DNA of 64,000 bases from Aeromonas hydrophila subsp. hydrophila ATCC 7966 (GTDB taxonomy: Bacteria > Pseudomonadota > Gammaproteobacteria > Enterobacterales > Aeromonadaceae). This document shows positions 26,509 through 36,938 of the stretch, in pieces. Numbering within the stretch: position 1 is the stretch's first letter; each line of letters starts with the position of its first letter. The notes under the pieces are model-generated. The model saw only the letters and a list, made by a program, of their open reading frames with translations, had not been told where the DNA came from and did no database searches. Position numbers and translations under genes: made by a program. The stretch is from contig NC_008570.1 in the NCBI RefSeq assembly GCF_000014805.1, forward strand, positions 3,229,001 through 3,293,000. The letters are read 5' to 3'.

Positions 26509-28784
26509 TCGCGTATTACCCCCCAATAATGCTTAGCCAGATGGTGTACTTGCTGTTTTTCTAATACATCTTTGCTAGGCAACTTTTCTCGAAGATACAC
26601 AGCCTGCTCTTCCATATATTTAAGTTGTTGAGCCATTTCTTGTGGTGACTCTGCAGCAGACCATGTCAAATTCAGCGAGAACTGGCTATCTATTTCCCGC
26701 ATTGCCGGATAATCAGAGGATAGCGCAGGAACCTTAAGGTAGGCGGCCTCGATAACCGAGAAAGTGCCATTATCTATGCACGCAGGATGCCATATAAATG
26801 ATGCTAGCTTTAGTGCCTTTCTATATTCTATATCGGATAACTCACCACACAACTTTATCTTACGCTTTAGCGGCTTACTATTCTCAACAACCCTCACAAA
26901 CTCGCTCAAATGTGACAGCTTACTTTCCATTATATTCTGAGTGTTGACGCCAGTAATAAAGCATTTGAGAGAGCCCGCTAGCTGGTTATAATAGATATCC
27001 AATGCTTTCACAGCATTGAGATGATTCTTATGGGGACTTAGGTTGGTAGTCCAAATGAAATAATCGCATAAATCTTTATGCTGATCCTTTTCAAATGAAA
27101 AATCCGGCGCCAACATAGGTAACCTAGCAATTCTGTCTGGCTCAATACCAGCATATTGTTGCGCATCGCGGCAAGTGAAGTCAGTAGTCACCAAAACTCG
27201 CTCAGCTTGTGTTGCAGCTTTTAAGTAGAGATGGTCAGCACCACCTTGCAAAATTGAAACATAGCGCTGCAAATAATCATATACCATCAGTACTATTGGT
27301 CTTACAGGGAGAAGTATTTTGGCTAGCCTGTCGGAAACGAAAACCCACATATCACAATCATAGAAATTACTGATGCCATCATTGGGAACCATATATGATT
27401 CAGCTGTAGTACACCAGCCATCATGACCTGCATATTGCATAGCACGAGCAGCATCATCTTTGGAAAGATTTTGCCAATAGAAGCCTCTCCTTTGAATTGT
27501 CGGATTTAAATCCTGCAGCTCATTAGCACGATCTAACTCGTCAATAGCTGGATGGGCAAAAACGACTTCACAATCTTCATTAGCCTGCTGACTGCCAAGC
27601 AATATGGCATCAGCTAAAAGCTTAGCGCCTCGCAGACTACCACCACGATACTCAATTGGAACAATTACTGCAATTCGCTTCTTCCTGGTGACATATGCAG
27701 GCCGAGCTTTCTGCTGCAAGCGATGCTCTTTCAATCCATCGATGACAAGACTAAAGTTGCTTTTCCATATTGAAGCACAATGCTCAGGCATCATTTGTTC
27801 AAGAAGAACATGCTGTGTTTTTCTAATATCTCTGATTAACTTTTCATCACCATTTAAGATTTTGCCAATCTTAGCCTTAGCCTCTGCAATTGTTTCACAT
27901 CTGCCAGGTAAATTGACTCCCCCCATTAAATCCAACATTCCCCCGGCCATATATACCAGTGGCATACCAGCTTGTATTGCTTCAAATGGATGATAATGTA
28001 TGTGATTTGGTTCAGTGGAATGATAAAACATCACGCTACATTCTTGCATGTTATCTGAGTGCTCTTCTTTAGATACAAAGCCGAGCACTTTTTTATCATT
28101 AACAGCTATTGGTTGCGCGCCACCAATGATGTAATCAAACTCTTTAAAGTCACGAACAAAGGAGTCATAAATATTTTTAAAATATGGAGATGTTCCAATT
28201 CTTGGACAGACAAAAAGTATCGTCTTTCTCTTTCCACTCCAATTTTCAGGTTGGTATTTTCCTTTTAAACCAACAGGTAAATAACATGACCGTTTTGCTA
28301 AAAATGGCATTTCTACATCAGAAATATGCTCATAGCCACAACCAAACCAGAATCTCTTCCCCATCGATTTAATTGTTGAAACTACATTATCTCCACATTC
28401 ACTTCTTAATAAAGAAGAATAATTGTATCCCTTAGACAAGCCGAATACACGAAGAATGACGGCACCATTAAAATTTTTGATAGTTGACTTAATCTGCTTT
28501 GGGAAGAAACCAATTATCGCATAATCAAAATACTTATTTACAATATCCCAAGCATCTTTACTTGGTGACTCATACCAATTCTGTTCATTTAAAACATCAA
28601 GCTCATGTCTAGGAATAGTCAATTCATCGTCAAAATCGAATGTTATACTTGCCGATAAATTTCCTTCATCATATGGAAACTTTTTTGGAAGATATATCTC
28701 TTCAATACCAGACTCTATTAGTTGAGGTATTTCAAAGCTTCTTAATGTTGAATGGTTAAGCAGCCACAAAACTCGATTTTTCAT
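26499..28784 (-). CDS. Two-module glycosyltransferase (761 residues)
   Basis: The protein seems to hold two GT-B-like halves. The N-terminal half (to about residue 365) has ILFVCPRIGTSPYFKNIYDS and YHPFEAIQAGMPLVYMAGG. The C-terminal half (about 385-761) has IAVIVPIEYRGGSLRGAKLL, FIWTTNLSPHKNHLNAVKAL and the donor-site-like DNGTFSVIEAAYLKVPALSS. Dual-module enzymes are common in ABC-exporter O-antigen clusters, where they polymerise homopolymers. The start overlaps the wzt stop (ATGA), coupling export and polymerisation genes. Which sugar each half transfers is unknown. Confidence 0.75.
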   Translation of the reverse strand: MKNRVLWLLNHSTLRSFEIPQLIESGIEEIYLPKKFPYDEGNLSASITFDFDDELTIPRHELDVLNEQNWYESPSKDAWDIVNKYFDYAIIGFFPKQIKSTIKNFNGAVILRVFGLSKGYNYSSLLRSECGDNVVSTIKSMGKRFWFGCGYEHISDVEMPFLAKRSCYLPVGLKGKYQPENWSGKRKTILFVCPRIGTSPYFKNIYDSFVRDFKEFDYIIGGAQPIAVNDKKVLGFVSKEEHSDNMQECSVMFYHSTEPNHIHYHPFEAIQAGMPLVYMAGGMLDLMGGVNLPGRCETIAEAKAKIGKILNGDEKLIRDIRKTQHVLLEQMMPEHCASIWKSNFSLVIDGLKEHRLQQKARPAYVTRKKRIAVIVPIEYRGGSLRGAKLLADAILLGSQQANEDCEVVFAHPAIDELDRANELQDLNPTIQRRGFYWQNLSKDDAARAMQYAGHDGWCTTAESYMVPNDGISNFYDCDMWVFVSDRLAKILLPVRPIVLMVYDYLQRYVSILQGGADHLYLKAATQAERVLVTTDFTCRDAQQYAGIEPDRIARLPMLAPDFSFEKDQHKDLCDYFIWTTNLSPHKNHLNAVKALDIYYNQLAGSLKCFITGVNTQNIMESKLSHLSEFVRVVENSKPLKRKIKLCGELSDIEYRKALKLASFIWHPACIDNGTFSVIEAAYLKVPALSSDYPAMREIDSQFSLNLTWSAAESPQEMAQQLKYMEEQAVYLREKLPSKDVLEKQQVHHLAKHYWGVIRECL

Positions 28785-29539
28785 GTTAAATCCAGATTAT
28801 TGACTCGTTTATAAGCTATGATAGCATCATCAATGGGGCCATCAAAAATGTATTCACCATGATGGAACACAATCCCTCTTGAGCAAATATTTTTCAAGGC
28901 ACTGAAATCATGTGATGCTAAAACCAGTATTTCAGCATTCTCAATCAGGCTCATTATTCTGTTTTTAGCCTTTGCCATAAACTGGGCATCACCGGCACCA
29001 ATCACCTCATCGAGCAGTAATATATCGCCACCAACAGCCGTGGATATGGCAAATGCTAGTCTGACTTGCATCCCTGCAGAGTAAGTTTTAATTGGATAAT
29101 CAATAAACTCTCCCAGACCTGCGAACTCAACGATCTCATTTTCTTTCTCTTTCATAAAGGTAGGAGAGAGACCAAGCAGAAGACCGCGATAGAGAATATT
29201 TTCTCGGCCTGTTGCATCTGGTTCAAAACCTAGACTCAAATCAAAAAGAGAACGCACTTGCCCTTCAACAATTAATTTACCACTAGATATAGGATAAAGA
29301 CCAGCCACTGTTTTAAGAAATGTGCTTTTTCCGGCGCCATTGTGCCCCAAGAGTCCAACCCGCTCTCCATTATTTATTTCCAAAGTAATATTCTTTAATG
29401 CATGAATATCAGAGATTGAGTGTTCAGCTTTTCCTTTTTTTAAAGCTCCAGACAAAAGGGACTTTAGCGATCGCTCTTTATAAGCTACCGATGCATAATG
29501 AAGGTTAACATTCTCAAGTTTAATTCTATTTTTTTTCAT
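28781..29539 (-). CDS. wzt: Wzt ABC-transporter ATPase for O-antigen export
   Basis: This 252-residue ATPase has Walker A GLLGHNGAGKSTFLKTV, the ABC signature YSAGMQVRLAFAIS, Walker B ILLLDEVIGAGD and the switch His in LASHD. It powers export of complete lipid-linked O-polysaccharide through Wzm. It lacks the C-terminal carbohydrate-binding domain of the long Wzt class (about 430 residues, as in E. coli O9a), so export probably does not need chain-end recognition by Wzt. ATG 29539 overlaps the wzm stop as ATGA, which fixes the start over an in-frame codon at 29584. Confidence 0.92.
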   Translation of the reverse strand: MKKNRIKLENVNLHYASVAYKERSLKSLLSGALKKGKAEHSISDIHALKNITLEINNGERVGLLGHNGAGKSTFLKTVAGLYPISSGKLIVEGQVRSLFDLSLGFEPDATGRENILYRGLLLGLSPTFMKEKENEIVEFAGLGEFIDYPIKTYSAGMQVRLAFAISTAVGGDILLLDEVIGAGDAQFMAKAKNRIMSLIENAEILVLASHDFSALKNICSRGIVFHHGEYIFDGPIDDAIIAYKRVNNLDLT

Positions 29540-30321
29540 AGGTAGAAGATCACTTTTTTCTCTACATTTCGACCAATAAGCCACGCAAGTAAAAATAGGA
29601 GAGCAGCAGTTATTAGACTAAATGTATAGTTTTCCAGACTGGGCCACTCACCTTTTAGTAGTGGTGCTCTTATAATTTGCAATACATGATACACAGGATT
29701 GTAATCGACTAACCAATCCAACCCGCCAGAACGGAACATACGTTCCTCGAAATATACCGGAGAGATAAACCATATTGCTTGCATGACTAATCCCATAGCA
29801 TGCGGCACATCTCTGAATCTAACACCGATATAAGCTAGCAACGTTGATAATGGCCAAGCAATAAGTGCCAATATTGGGAAAACAGTTAAGGTGGCTAGCC
29901 AAGTTATATTTATATTTTGTGGCAAGACAACAATTGACCAAGCAAATAGTGACAAACTGGCGAGGGCAAGCACTATGATGCTGCTAAATACAGTACGTAA
30001 TGTGTATATTGCTAGTGGATGCTTACATTGTTTAATGTAGGCATCGGCTTGCACAAACGCAAGTGAACCACCAATGGTATTGGCTACGACAAAATCCCAG
30101 ACTATGATCCCCGACAAAATATAGGGTGCATATGTCACTATGTCTGTATTAAACATCTTACTAAAAACTATCGATATTAATAACGTCATACCTAAAGGTT
30201 GAATAAACGACCACAAAACACCGAAAAAAGAACGCCGCCAACGAGAGCGTAGATCCGATAAAGCGAGATGCTGCCAAAAATATCTAGCATCCCAGATACC
30301 TCGAATGTAATAAAAGCTCAT
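29536..30321 (-). CDS. wzm: Wzm ABC-2-type permease for O-antigen export
   Basis: This 261-residue membrane protein has six predicted helices. It carries family features such as FFGVLWSFIQPLGMTLLISI near the N-terminus, YILSGIIVWDFV, and RFRDVPHAMGLVMQAIWFIS before the last helices, with VDYNPVYHVLQIIRAPLL. It forms the channel that translocates undecaprenyl-PP-linked O-antigen to the periplasm with Wzt. A terminator-like hairpin lies in the 64-bp spacer upstream. Confidence 0.92.
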   Translation of the reverse strand: MSFYYIRGIWDARYFWQHLALSDLRSRWRRSFFGVLWSFIQPLGMTLLISIVFSKMFNTDIVTYAPYILSGIIVWDFVVANTIGGSLAFVQADAYIKQCKHPLAIYTLRTVFSSIIVLALASLSLFAWSIVVLPQNINITWLATLTVFPILALIAWPLSTLLAYIGVRFRDVPHAMGLVMQAIWFISPVYFEERMFRSGGLDWLVDYNPVYHVLQIIRAPLLKGEWPSLENYTFSLITAALLFLLAWLIGRNVEKKVIFYL

Positions 30322-30342
30322 AAGGTTTCCATTTATTTAAAA

Positions 30343-30373
30343 TAACCCTTCATTCATAAAATATGAAGGGTTA
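30343..30373 (-). terminator. Terminator-like hairpin between per and wzm
   Basis: A perfect 11-bp stem (TAACCCTTCAT at 30343-30353 with ATGAAGGGTTA at 30363-30373) closes a 9-base loop after the per stop. On the transcript it is followed by TTTTAAATAAAT. It lies inside the operon, so it would reduce or condition export-gene expression unless RfaH-modified polymerase reads through. Confidence 0.6.
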
Positions 30374-30385
30374 CCTATCTGAACA

Positions 30386-31474
30386 CTATTTATTTAAGTA
30401 AAAATCAACGATTACTTTGCAGATAAAATCAATATCACTTTCAGATAACTCAGGGTAACTTGGTAAATTCATGCCTCTTGAACTGATATCTTCAGCAACA
30501 GGAAACTTCTGTTCTGTAAATACATGTGGCATTGTGTTAGATAAAGGAAACAATGGCCTTGTCTCGACACCATTATTTTTTAGAACATTTCTGAGCAAAT
30601 CTCTATCTTGTGCATTTTCTACAAGGATCGAGCACATCCAGTATGAATGTCTGGCATTCTCAATCTCTTTGTGGAACGTAATCGGTAAATGGTTCAATCG
30701 ACGCTGGTAACAGCAGGCAATCTCTCTCTTTTTGGCAATGATCTCATCTGCTTGTTCTAATTGTGCCAAACCAATCGCAGCACATATATTGGTCATGCGA
30801 TAGTTAAATGCCAACGCGTCATGCCAATACTCTTTAAGCTTCGAGACCCCCTGGCTCTTCAAATGACATGCCAATTCATGGACAATTTTATCCTTTGAAA
30901 CAACCATACCACCTTCACCGGTTGTTATTGTCTTATTGCCAAAGAAACTGAATGTCGCCACGTCACCAAATGTACCAACATGCTTATTTTTATAAAGAGT
31001 GCCAAAAGCTTCCGCACAGTCTTCTATCAAAAACAAGTTATGTTTTTTACAAACATCTACTAATGCATCCATGTCACATGGTAAACCATAAAGATGCACA
31101 GCCATGACAGCCTTAGTCTTTGCTGTGATTTTTGTTATCACGTCATTGACATCGATGTTCCATGTATCTGGTAACGAGTCTACATAGACAACTTTGGCAC
31201 CGGTCTGAATGATGGTATTTACTGAAGCAATATATGTGAATGAAGGAACAATGACCTCATCACCAGGACCAATACCTAAAGCAGCCATCGCCAAATGCAG
31301 TGCCACGGTACCATTACTAACCGTTGTACAATATTCTGCACCAATATACTTTGAAAATGCAGATTCAAATCTGTTAATAAATTCACCTTTTGAAGAGATC
31401 CACGTTGAATCAAGGCATTCATTAACGTATTTTTTTTCATTACCAGACAATCTTGGTTGATATACTGGAATCAT
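30386..31474 (-). CDS. per: GDP-perosamine synthase (PLP aminotransferase)
   Basis: This 362-residue DegT/DnrJ/EryC1 family aminotransferase shows IPVYQPRLSGNEKKYVNECL, STWISSKGEFINRFE, the PLP-site FSFFGNKTITTGEGGMV (catalytic Lys near 180) and a typical C-terminal LPSYPELSES. It converts GDP-4-keto-6-deoxymannose to GDP-perosamine using glutamate. The gmd product directly upstream is its substrate. ATG 31474 has GGAG five bases upstream; a GTG at 31480 overlapping the gmd stop is an alternative. Confidence 0.92.
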   Translation of the reverse strand: MIPVYQPRLSGNEKKYVNECLDSTWISSKGEFINRFESAFSKYIGAEYCTTVSNGTVALHLAMAALGIGPGDEVIVPSFTYIASVNTIIQTGAKVVYVDSLPDTWNIDVNDVITKITAKTKAVMAVHLYGLPCDMDALVDVCKKHNLFLIEDCAEAFGTLYKNKHVGTFGDVATFSFFGNKTITTGEGGMVVSKDKIVHELACHLKSQGVSKLKEYWHDALAFNYRMTNICAAIGLAQLEQADEIIAKKREIACCYQRRLNHLPITFHKEIENARHSYWMCSILVENAQDRDLLRNVLKNNGVETRPLFPLSNTMPHVFTEQKFPVAEDISSRGMNLPSYPELSESDIDFICKVIVDFYLNK

Positions 31475-31476
31475 AA

Positions 31477-32598
31477 TCACTCCACACTAACATTAACATC
31501 AAAACCATGTGATTTCAGCAAGGCATGCTGACGAGCTTGCTGCAAATCATATGCAACCATCTCTTGTACCATTTCTGCAAGCGTCGTTTCCGGCTCCCAA
31601 CCCAGCTTATTTTTTGCATTAGATGGATCACCAAGCAGTGTCTCTACTTCTGCCGGTCTGAAATAACGCGGATCAACACATACGATAATATCACCAACCT
31701 TTAATGCCGGTGCTTTATCTCCAGAAATAGCCGAAACAACGGCTTTCTCATCGACACCACTCCCAATGAAGCTTAATTCAATACCTAACTCGGCAGCAGC
31801 GATTTTTATAAATTCACGGACACTATATTGCACTCCAGTTGCAATCACAAAATCCTCTGGTTGCTCTTGTTGCAACATCATCCATTGCATCTTGACATAG
31901 TCTCTTGCATGTCCCCAATCGCGTAATGAGTCCATATTCCCCATATACAGGCACTTTTCGAGACCTTGAGCAATATTTGCCAAACCTCGAGTTATTTTTC
32001 TAGTAACAAATGTTTCACCACGACGGGGGGACTCATGATTAAACAAAATACCATTACAAGCATACATACCGTATGCCTCACGATAATTCACCGTGATCCA
32101 ATACGCATACATTTTAGCAACGGCATAAGGGCTGCGCGGATAAAAAGGCGTTGTCTCTCGCTGCGGAATTTCTTGCACTAGGCCGTATAGTTCGGATGTC
32201 GATGCCTGATAAAATCGAGTTTTTTTGGTCAGCCCCAAGAAACGAATAGCTTCCAATAAGCGCAAAGTGCCGATCGCATCAACATCCGCAGTATATTCTG
32301 GAGAATCAAAACTAACAGCGACATGAGATTGAGCACCAAGATTGTAAACTTCATCGGGTTGAACTTCGGCTATAATTCTCGTTAGATTTGATGAATCAGT
32401 TAAGTCGCCGTAATGCAGTTTAAAATCAACATTTTCCTCATGGGGATCTTTATAAATGTGGTCTACACGTTGTGTATTAAACTGAGATGCACGGCGCTTA
32501 ATACCATGCACTTCATAACCCTTCTCTAATAGAAATTCAGCCAGATATGAACCATCCTGACCAGTCACCCCAGTAATCAATGCTACTTTCTTGGACAT
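31477..32598 (-). CDS. gmd: GDP-mannose 4,6-dehydratase
   Basis: This 373-residue SDR has [20 protein letters not shown], the NADP-site GIKRRAS, STSELYG and [10 protein letters not shown] (Tyr/Lys) motifs, and the conserved [19 protein letters not shown]. It converts GDP-mannose to GDP-4-keto-6-deoxymannose, the precursor of perosamine and other sugars. ATG 32598 has GGGAGA nine bases upstream and starts the usual [10 protein letters not shown]; a GTG three codons earlier is too close to that Shine-Dalgarno. It lies 14 bases after manB. Confidence 0.95.
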   Translation of the reverse strand: MSKKVALITGVTGQDGSYLAEFLLEKGYEVHGIKRRASQFNTQRVDHIYKDPHEENVDFKLHYGDLTDSSNLTRIIAEVQPDEVYNLGAQSHVAVSFDSPEYTADVDAIGTLRLLEAIRFLGLTKKTRFYQASTSELYGLVQEIPQRETTPFYPRSPYAVAKMYAYWITVNYREAYGMYACNGILFNHESPRRGETFVTRKITRGLANIAQGLEKCLYMGNMDSLRDWGHARDYVKMQWMMLQQEQPEDFVIATGVQYSVREFIKIAAAELGIELSFIGSGVDEKAVVSAISGDKAPALKVGDIIVCVDPRYFRPAEVETLLGDPSNAKNKLGWEPETTLAEMVQEMVAYDLQQARQHALLKSHGFDVNVSVE

Positions 32599-32612
32599 TT
32601 TCAGCACTCTCC

Positions 32613-33977
32613 CTATATGTTGTTGATCATTTTATGTAATGAATTCAAACCAGACGTTAACTTGCTTATATTATTTTTACTTTCAACATTAAGCCTTAGT
32701 AGTGGCTCCGTATTTGAAATGCGAACATTAAATCGCCAATCGTTCATTTCGATACTAAGACCATCTACATATTCTACCTTGACAGCGAGTGGTACATAAA
32801 CCTCTTCAAGCTTCTTTATTATTTCAAGAGCATTATCGACTCTATAGTTTATCTCTCCACTACATGGATATGCTTTAACTCGCTCAGCCACTAAACTTGA
32901 CAATGTGGAATTTTTTAGTGACAACAAGTTAATTACTAGTAACCATGGAATCATACCACTATCACAGTAGCCAAAATCACGAAAATAGTGATGGGCACTC
33001 ATTTCACCACCATAAATTGCATTTTCACTGCGCATTCGTTCTTTAATAAAAGCATGACCAGTTTTGCTTTGTACAGGTATACCGCCAGACTTCTCAACGA
33101 TATCGATAGTATTCCATGTCAAGCGTGGATCATGAATTATTCTCTCATGAGGATTCTCTACTAAAAATGCCTCTGCCAATAATCCAACGATATAATATCC
33201 TTCGATGAAAATACCATTTTCATCGAACAGAAAGCAGCGATCAAAATCACCATCCCACGCAATGCCCATGTCAGCATGATGCAATTTTACAGCTTCTGAT
33301 GTCACATCTCTATTTTCAGGAAGTAATGGATTAGGAATGCCATTGGGAAAATTACCATTTTCTTCATGATGAATTTTTATAAATTCGACTGGGATATTAA
33401 GGATATTAAAACGTTGTTCAATAACATCAATTACATGGCCTGCGGCACCATTACCTGCATTCACAACAAGCTTGAGCGGACGTAATTGATGTGGCTTTAT
33501 ATACGTCAGTAAATGATCGACATAAGCATCTAGTATCGATTTTTTACTCAATGTACCTCGCCGAAATGATACACTGAAGTCCCCCTTTTCAGCCAATGCT
33601 CGAATATCATTCAAACCACTATCGCCACTAATTGGACAAGCATCACGACCAACCAGCTTCATGCCATTATAATCCATAGGATTATGGCTAGCAGTAACTT
33701 CTATCGCACCATCAATATCCAATGTGAAGGCTGCAAAATAAGTTTCTTCAGTACCCGTTACGCCCAAATCAATAACATCACAACCTGCATCTAGGATACC
33801 GTTTGCAAGCGCTTGTTTTAAGCCTTCACTAGTTAGTCGAACATCACCTCCAACAGCAATTCTCGTTGCCTTTAAATATTGTGCTGTTGCACGACCAATA
33901 CGATAGGCAATCTCAATGTTTAATTCATCACCCAACTTTCCACGAATGTCGTAAGCTTTAAAACAAGTAAGATTCAT
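32613..33977 (-). CDS. manB: Phosphomannomutase
   Basis: This 454-residue phosphohexomutase begins [15 protein letters not shown]. It has the catalytic phosphoserine loop [13 protein letters not shown] near residue 97, the metal site DGDFDRCF near 235-245 and the sugar-binding [13 protein letters not shown]. It interconverts mannose-6-P and mannose-1-P for ManC. The C-terminal phosphate-binding site is present ([14 protein letters not shown]). It is the usual partner of manC in O-antigen and capsule clusters. Confidence 0.95.
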   Translation of the reverse strand: MNLTCFKAYDIRGKLGDELNIEIAYRIGRATAQYLKATRIAVGGDVRLTSEGLKQALANGILDAGCDVIDLGVTGTEETYFAAFTLDIDGAIEVTASHNPMDYNGMKLVGRDACPISGDSGLNDIRALAEKGDFSVSFRRGTLSKKSILDAYVDHLLTYIKPHQLRPLKLVVNAGNGAAGHVIDVIEQRFNILNIPVEFIKIHHEENGNFPNGIPNPLLPENRDVTSEAVKLHHADMGIAWDGDFDRCFLFDENGIFIEGYYIVGLLAEAFLVENPHERIIHDPRLTWNTIDIVEKSGGIPVQSKTGHAFIKERMRSENAIYGGEMSAHHYFRDFGYCDSGMIPWLLVINLLSLKNSTLSSLVAERVKAYPCSGEINYRVDNALEIIKKLEEVYVPLAVKVEYVDGLSIEMNDWRFNVRISNTEPLLRLNVESKNNISKLTSGLNSLHKMINNI

Positions 33978-34007
33978 CTAATTCCCTCCTTTAATTATGA
34001 TTCCTTT

Positions 34008-35405
34008 TTAATAATCAATAATATCATCTTCACCCAAATACTCACCAGTTTGAACTTCTAACATAACTAAGTCGATGAGACCAGGATTTTTTAATTGATG
34101 ACGATGTCCGGCAGGAATATATGTAGATTGGTTAGCTGTTAGTAATGCAACTTGATCTTCATAAAAGACCTCTGCAACACCAGATAGTACAACCCAATGC
34201 TCATTTCTATGATGATGCATTTGCATCGTTAAACTAGCACCAGGTTTAACTTCAAGTCTTTTAATTTTAAAGCGTTCACCCGCCTCAAGTAATGTATATA
34301 GACCCCAGGGGCAATAAACAGTACGATGCATTTTAAATGCATCATTATTTATCGCCTTAAGATTATTATAAATCAACTTGACATCTTGACTGTTCTCTTT
34401 ATGTGCAACCAATAATGCATCTGCTGTATCAACAATAACTAGATTTTCTATACCAACTGCACCAATAACTCGATCTTCACTCGATATATAACAGTTTGAG
34501 GTAGCATGTAAAATTGCATGCCCTTGAACTGTGTTTCCATGTTCATCGGCTCGATGGAGGTCACTCATTGCAGCCCAAGAGCCAATATCACTCCAACCTA
34601 TGTCACAGGGAACCACCGAAACATTGCCTGATTTCTCCATCACAGCATAGTCTATCGATATGTCCGGTACATGACTAAACGTGTCAGGATCAAGGTCAAT
34701 ATGTTTTACCTTTTTACTTTGAACCAGTTCTGACCTGTCTAGGCATGTTTTGGTTGCTGACAATACTTCTGGGCAATGCAAATCCATCTCTGTAATCATG
34801 GTACTTGCTTTAAAGCAAAACATGCCTGAGTTCCAGAAGAAACGACCACTTGCGACGTACTCACTCGCCTTATCCAAGGTTGGCTTTTCAACAAAACGCA
34901 ATACACTTGTACCAGTGGCCTCGATATAACCATAACCGGTTTCAGGAATTGTTGGCTTAATGCCAAATGTGACTAATTGTCCTGTTTTTGCTAATTCCAC
35001 TGCACAGGAAACAGCATCATCGAATGCAACCTGATCTGTGATTAAGTGATCGGCAGCTAATACTAGCAAGATCGCATCATCACCATATGTATCACGAACA
35101 TAAACTGCAGCTGATGCTACTGCTGCTGCGGTGTTACGACCATAGGGTTCCAGAATAAATGAAGTCTGAACTTCATTACTATTCACCTCTTTAAATGAAT
35201 CTAGTGTTTTGAAATAAAGATCTCTGTTAGTGATCGTCAAAACTTCTCTGATATCAGCTAGCTTTGCTCCACGTAGAAATGCTTTTTGCAAAAAACTTTG
35301 ATTATCAGATAGTTTGATGAACGGTTTGGGATGCTGTTCACGCGAAATGGGCCATAATCTAGAGCCGCTGCCACCACACATAATTGCAGGAATTAAAACT
35401 GTCAT
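34008..35405 (-). CDS. manC: Mannose-1-phosphate guanylyltransferase/mannose-6-phosphate isomerase
   Basis: This 465-residue bifunctional enzyme has an N-terminal nucleotidyltransferase (PAIMCGGSGSRLWPISREQ, FILEPYGRNTAAAVA, RFVEKPTLDKA). It has a C-terminal cupin-type isomerase (WGLYTLLEAGERFKIKRLEV, MQMHHHRNEHWVVLSG). It supplies GDP-mannose, the entry point to GDP-perosamine through gmd and per. It ends 30 bases before manB and starts two bases after rmlC. Confidence 0.95.
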   Translation of the reverse strand: MTVLIPAIMCGGSGSRLWPISREQHPKPFIKLSDNQSFLQKAFLRGAKLADIREVLTITNRDLYFKTLDSFKEVNSNEVQTSFILEPYGRNTAAAVASAAVYVRDTYGDDAILLVLAADHLITDQVAFDDAVSCAVELAKTGQLVTFGIKPTIPETGYGYIEATGTSVLRFVEKPTLDKASEYVASGRFFWNSGMFCFKASTMITEMDLHCPEVLSATKTCLDRSELVQSKKVKHIDLDPDTFSHVPDISIDYAVMEKSGNVSVVPCDIGWSDIGSWAAMSDLHRADEHGNTVQGHAILHATSNCYISSEDRVIGAVGIENLVIVDTADALLVAHKENSQDVKLIYNNLKAINNDAFKMHRTVYCPWGLYTLLEAGERFKIKRLEVKPGASLTMQMHHHRNEHWVVLSGVAEVFYEDQVALLTANQSTYIPAGHRHQLKNPGLIDLVMLEVQTGEYLGEDDIIDY

Positions 35406-35407
35406 AG

Positions 35408-35971
35408 CTACACCATGAAATTATAGTTAAATTTTTTAGCCATCATAAATGATTTTGCACTTGCATCTTTCCTAGACAATACAGGGAGCATATCATTATC
35501 CCATTTTATTGATAGCTGCTGATCATTCCAGCATATTGAATTTTCAAAATCTGGTTGGTAATAATTAGTTGCTTTATATAAAACTTCTGCGGTCTCTGTT
35601 CTTGTGATGAATCCATGAGCAAATCCTTCAGGAATCCATAATTGACGTTTGTTTGTATCTGACAAATGGGCTCCAACCCATCGCCCAAAAGTCGGCGAGC
35701 TTTTACGAATATCAACTGCCACATCAAATATTTCACCAATGATACAGCGCACTAACTTTCCTTGCGCATGGGGGGGAAGTTGATAGTGCAAACCACGCAA
35801 TACACCTTTAGATGATTTTGAGTGATTATCTTGTACAAAGGTGACAGGGTATCCCACCGCGTCTTCAAATAGCTTATGATTGAAACTTTCAAAGAAAAAG
35901 CCACGCTCATCACTAAATACCCTAGGCTCAAATAGAAGTATGTCAGGGAGCTCAGTCTTGATTACATTCAT
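35408..35971 (-). CDS. rmlC: dTDP-4-dehydrorhamnose 3,5-epimerase
   Basis: This 187-residue cupin enzyme begins MNVIKTELPDILLFEPRVF, matching the family start, with catalytic His in RGLHYQLPPHAQGKLVRC and Tyr in TRTETAEVLYKATNYY. It performs the third step of dTDP-L-rhamnose synthesis. I used ATG 35971; an upstream in-frame ATG at 36031 would overlap rmlA. Base composition is more AT-rich than rmlA, rmlD and rmlB, suggesting that this gene came with the AT-rich cluster core. A run of seven G lies at 35770-35776. Confidence 0.93.
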   Translation of the reverse strand: MNVIKTELPDILLFEPRVFSDERGFFFESFNHKLFEDAVGYPVTFVQDNHSKSSKGVLRGLHYQLPPHAQGKLVRCIIGEIFDVAVDIRKSSPTFGRWVGAHLSDTNKRQLWIPEGFAHGFITRTETAEVLYKATNYYQPDFENSICWNDQQLSIKWDNDMLPVLSRKDASAKSFMMAKKFNYNFMV

Positions 35972-36027
35972 CTCAGATATGCCAACTAAATTTATTCGTG
36001 GTAAAGAGTGGCAACACCACCCAGATA

Positions 36028-36912
36028 TCACATCAGACTTTGTTCAACCATTTTTAGCAAATATTGTCCATAGGTATTTTTTTCTAATGGTAGCGCGAGC
36101 GCACGTACCTGCTCTACATCAATGAATTTTTTGCGATAAGCGATCTCTTCTGGGCAAGCGACTTTCAACCCCTGACGAGTTTCGATAATCTGAATAAAGT
36201 TGCTCGCTTCAATCAGGCTTTCATAGGTTCCGGTATCAAGCCAGGCATAACCGCGGCCCATCATCACCACCGATAAACTACCTTGCTCCAAGTAGATACG
36301 GTTCACATCAGTTATTTCAAGCTCGCCACGGGGCGACGGTTTCAAACTCTTGGCGATATCCACCACGCGGTTGTCGTAGAAATAGAGGCCAGTGACCGCA
36401 TAGTTGCTCTTGGGATTCTGTGGCTTCTCTTCCAGTGAAATAACGGTACCTTGCTTATCAAACTCCACCACCCCATAACGCTCTGGGTCATGCACATGAT
36501 AGGCAAAAATGGTAGCACCACTGTCTTTACTTGCTGCCGCTTCCAGTTGTTTCTGCAGATCATGGCCGTAGAAGATGTTGTCGCCCAGCACCAGTGCACA
36601 GGGATCTGAACCAATAAACTCTTCCCCCAAAATAAAGGCCTGCGCTAGGCCATCCGGGCTTGGCTGCACCTTGTATTGCAGATTCAAACCCCACTGGCTG
36701 CCATCGCCTAACAACTGTTCGAAACGGGGGGTATCTTGCGGGGTGCTGATGATCAAAATATCGCGAATGCCCGCCAGCATCAGGGTGCTCAGCGGATAGT
36801 AGATCATCGGCTTGTCATAGATGGGCAGCAGCTGCTTGCTCACCGCCATGGTGACTGGATAGAGACGGGTCCCAGAGCCACCGGCCAGAATAATGCCTTT
36901 ACGTTTGGTCAT
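36028..36912 (-). CDS. rmlA: Glucose-1-phosphate thymidylyltransferase
   Basis: This 294-residue enzyme has the nucleotidyltransferase motif [53 protein letters not shown] and [16 protein letters not shown]. It makes dTDP-glucose from dTTP and glucose-1-P, the first step of the rhamnose pathway. The length is typical. It follows rmlD after 112 bases that contain a weak hairpin with a T-tract. Confidence 0.96.
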   Translation of the reverse strand: MTKRKGIILAGGSGTRLYPVTMAVSKQLLPIYDKPMIYYPLSTLMLAGIRDILIISTPQDTPRFEQLLGDGSQWGLNLQYKVQPSPDGLAQAFILGEEFIGSDPCALVLGDNIFYGHDLQKQLEAAASKDSGATIFAYHVHDPERYGVVEFDKQGTVISLEEKPQNPKSNYAVTGLYFYDNRVVDIAKSLKPSPRGELEITDVNRIYLEQGSLSVVMMGRGYAWLDTGTYESLIEASNFIQIIETRQGLKVACPEEIAYRKKFIDVEQVRALALPLEKNTYGQYLLKMVEQSLM

Positions 36913-36938
36913 GATGCTTGTTTTTTATTCTTAAGCTA

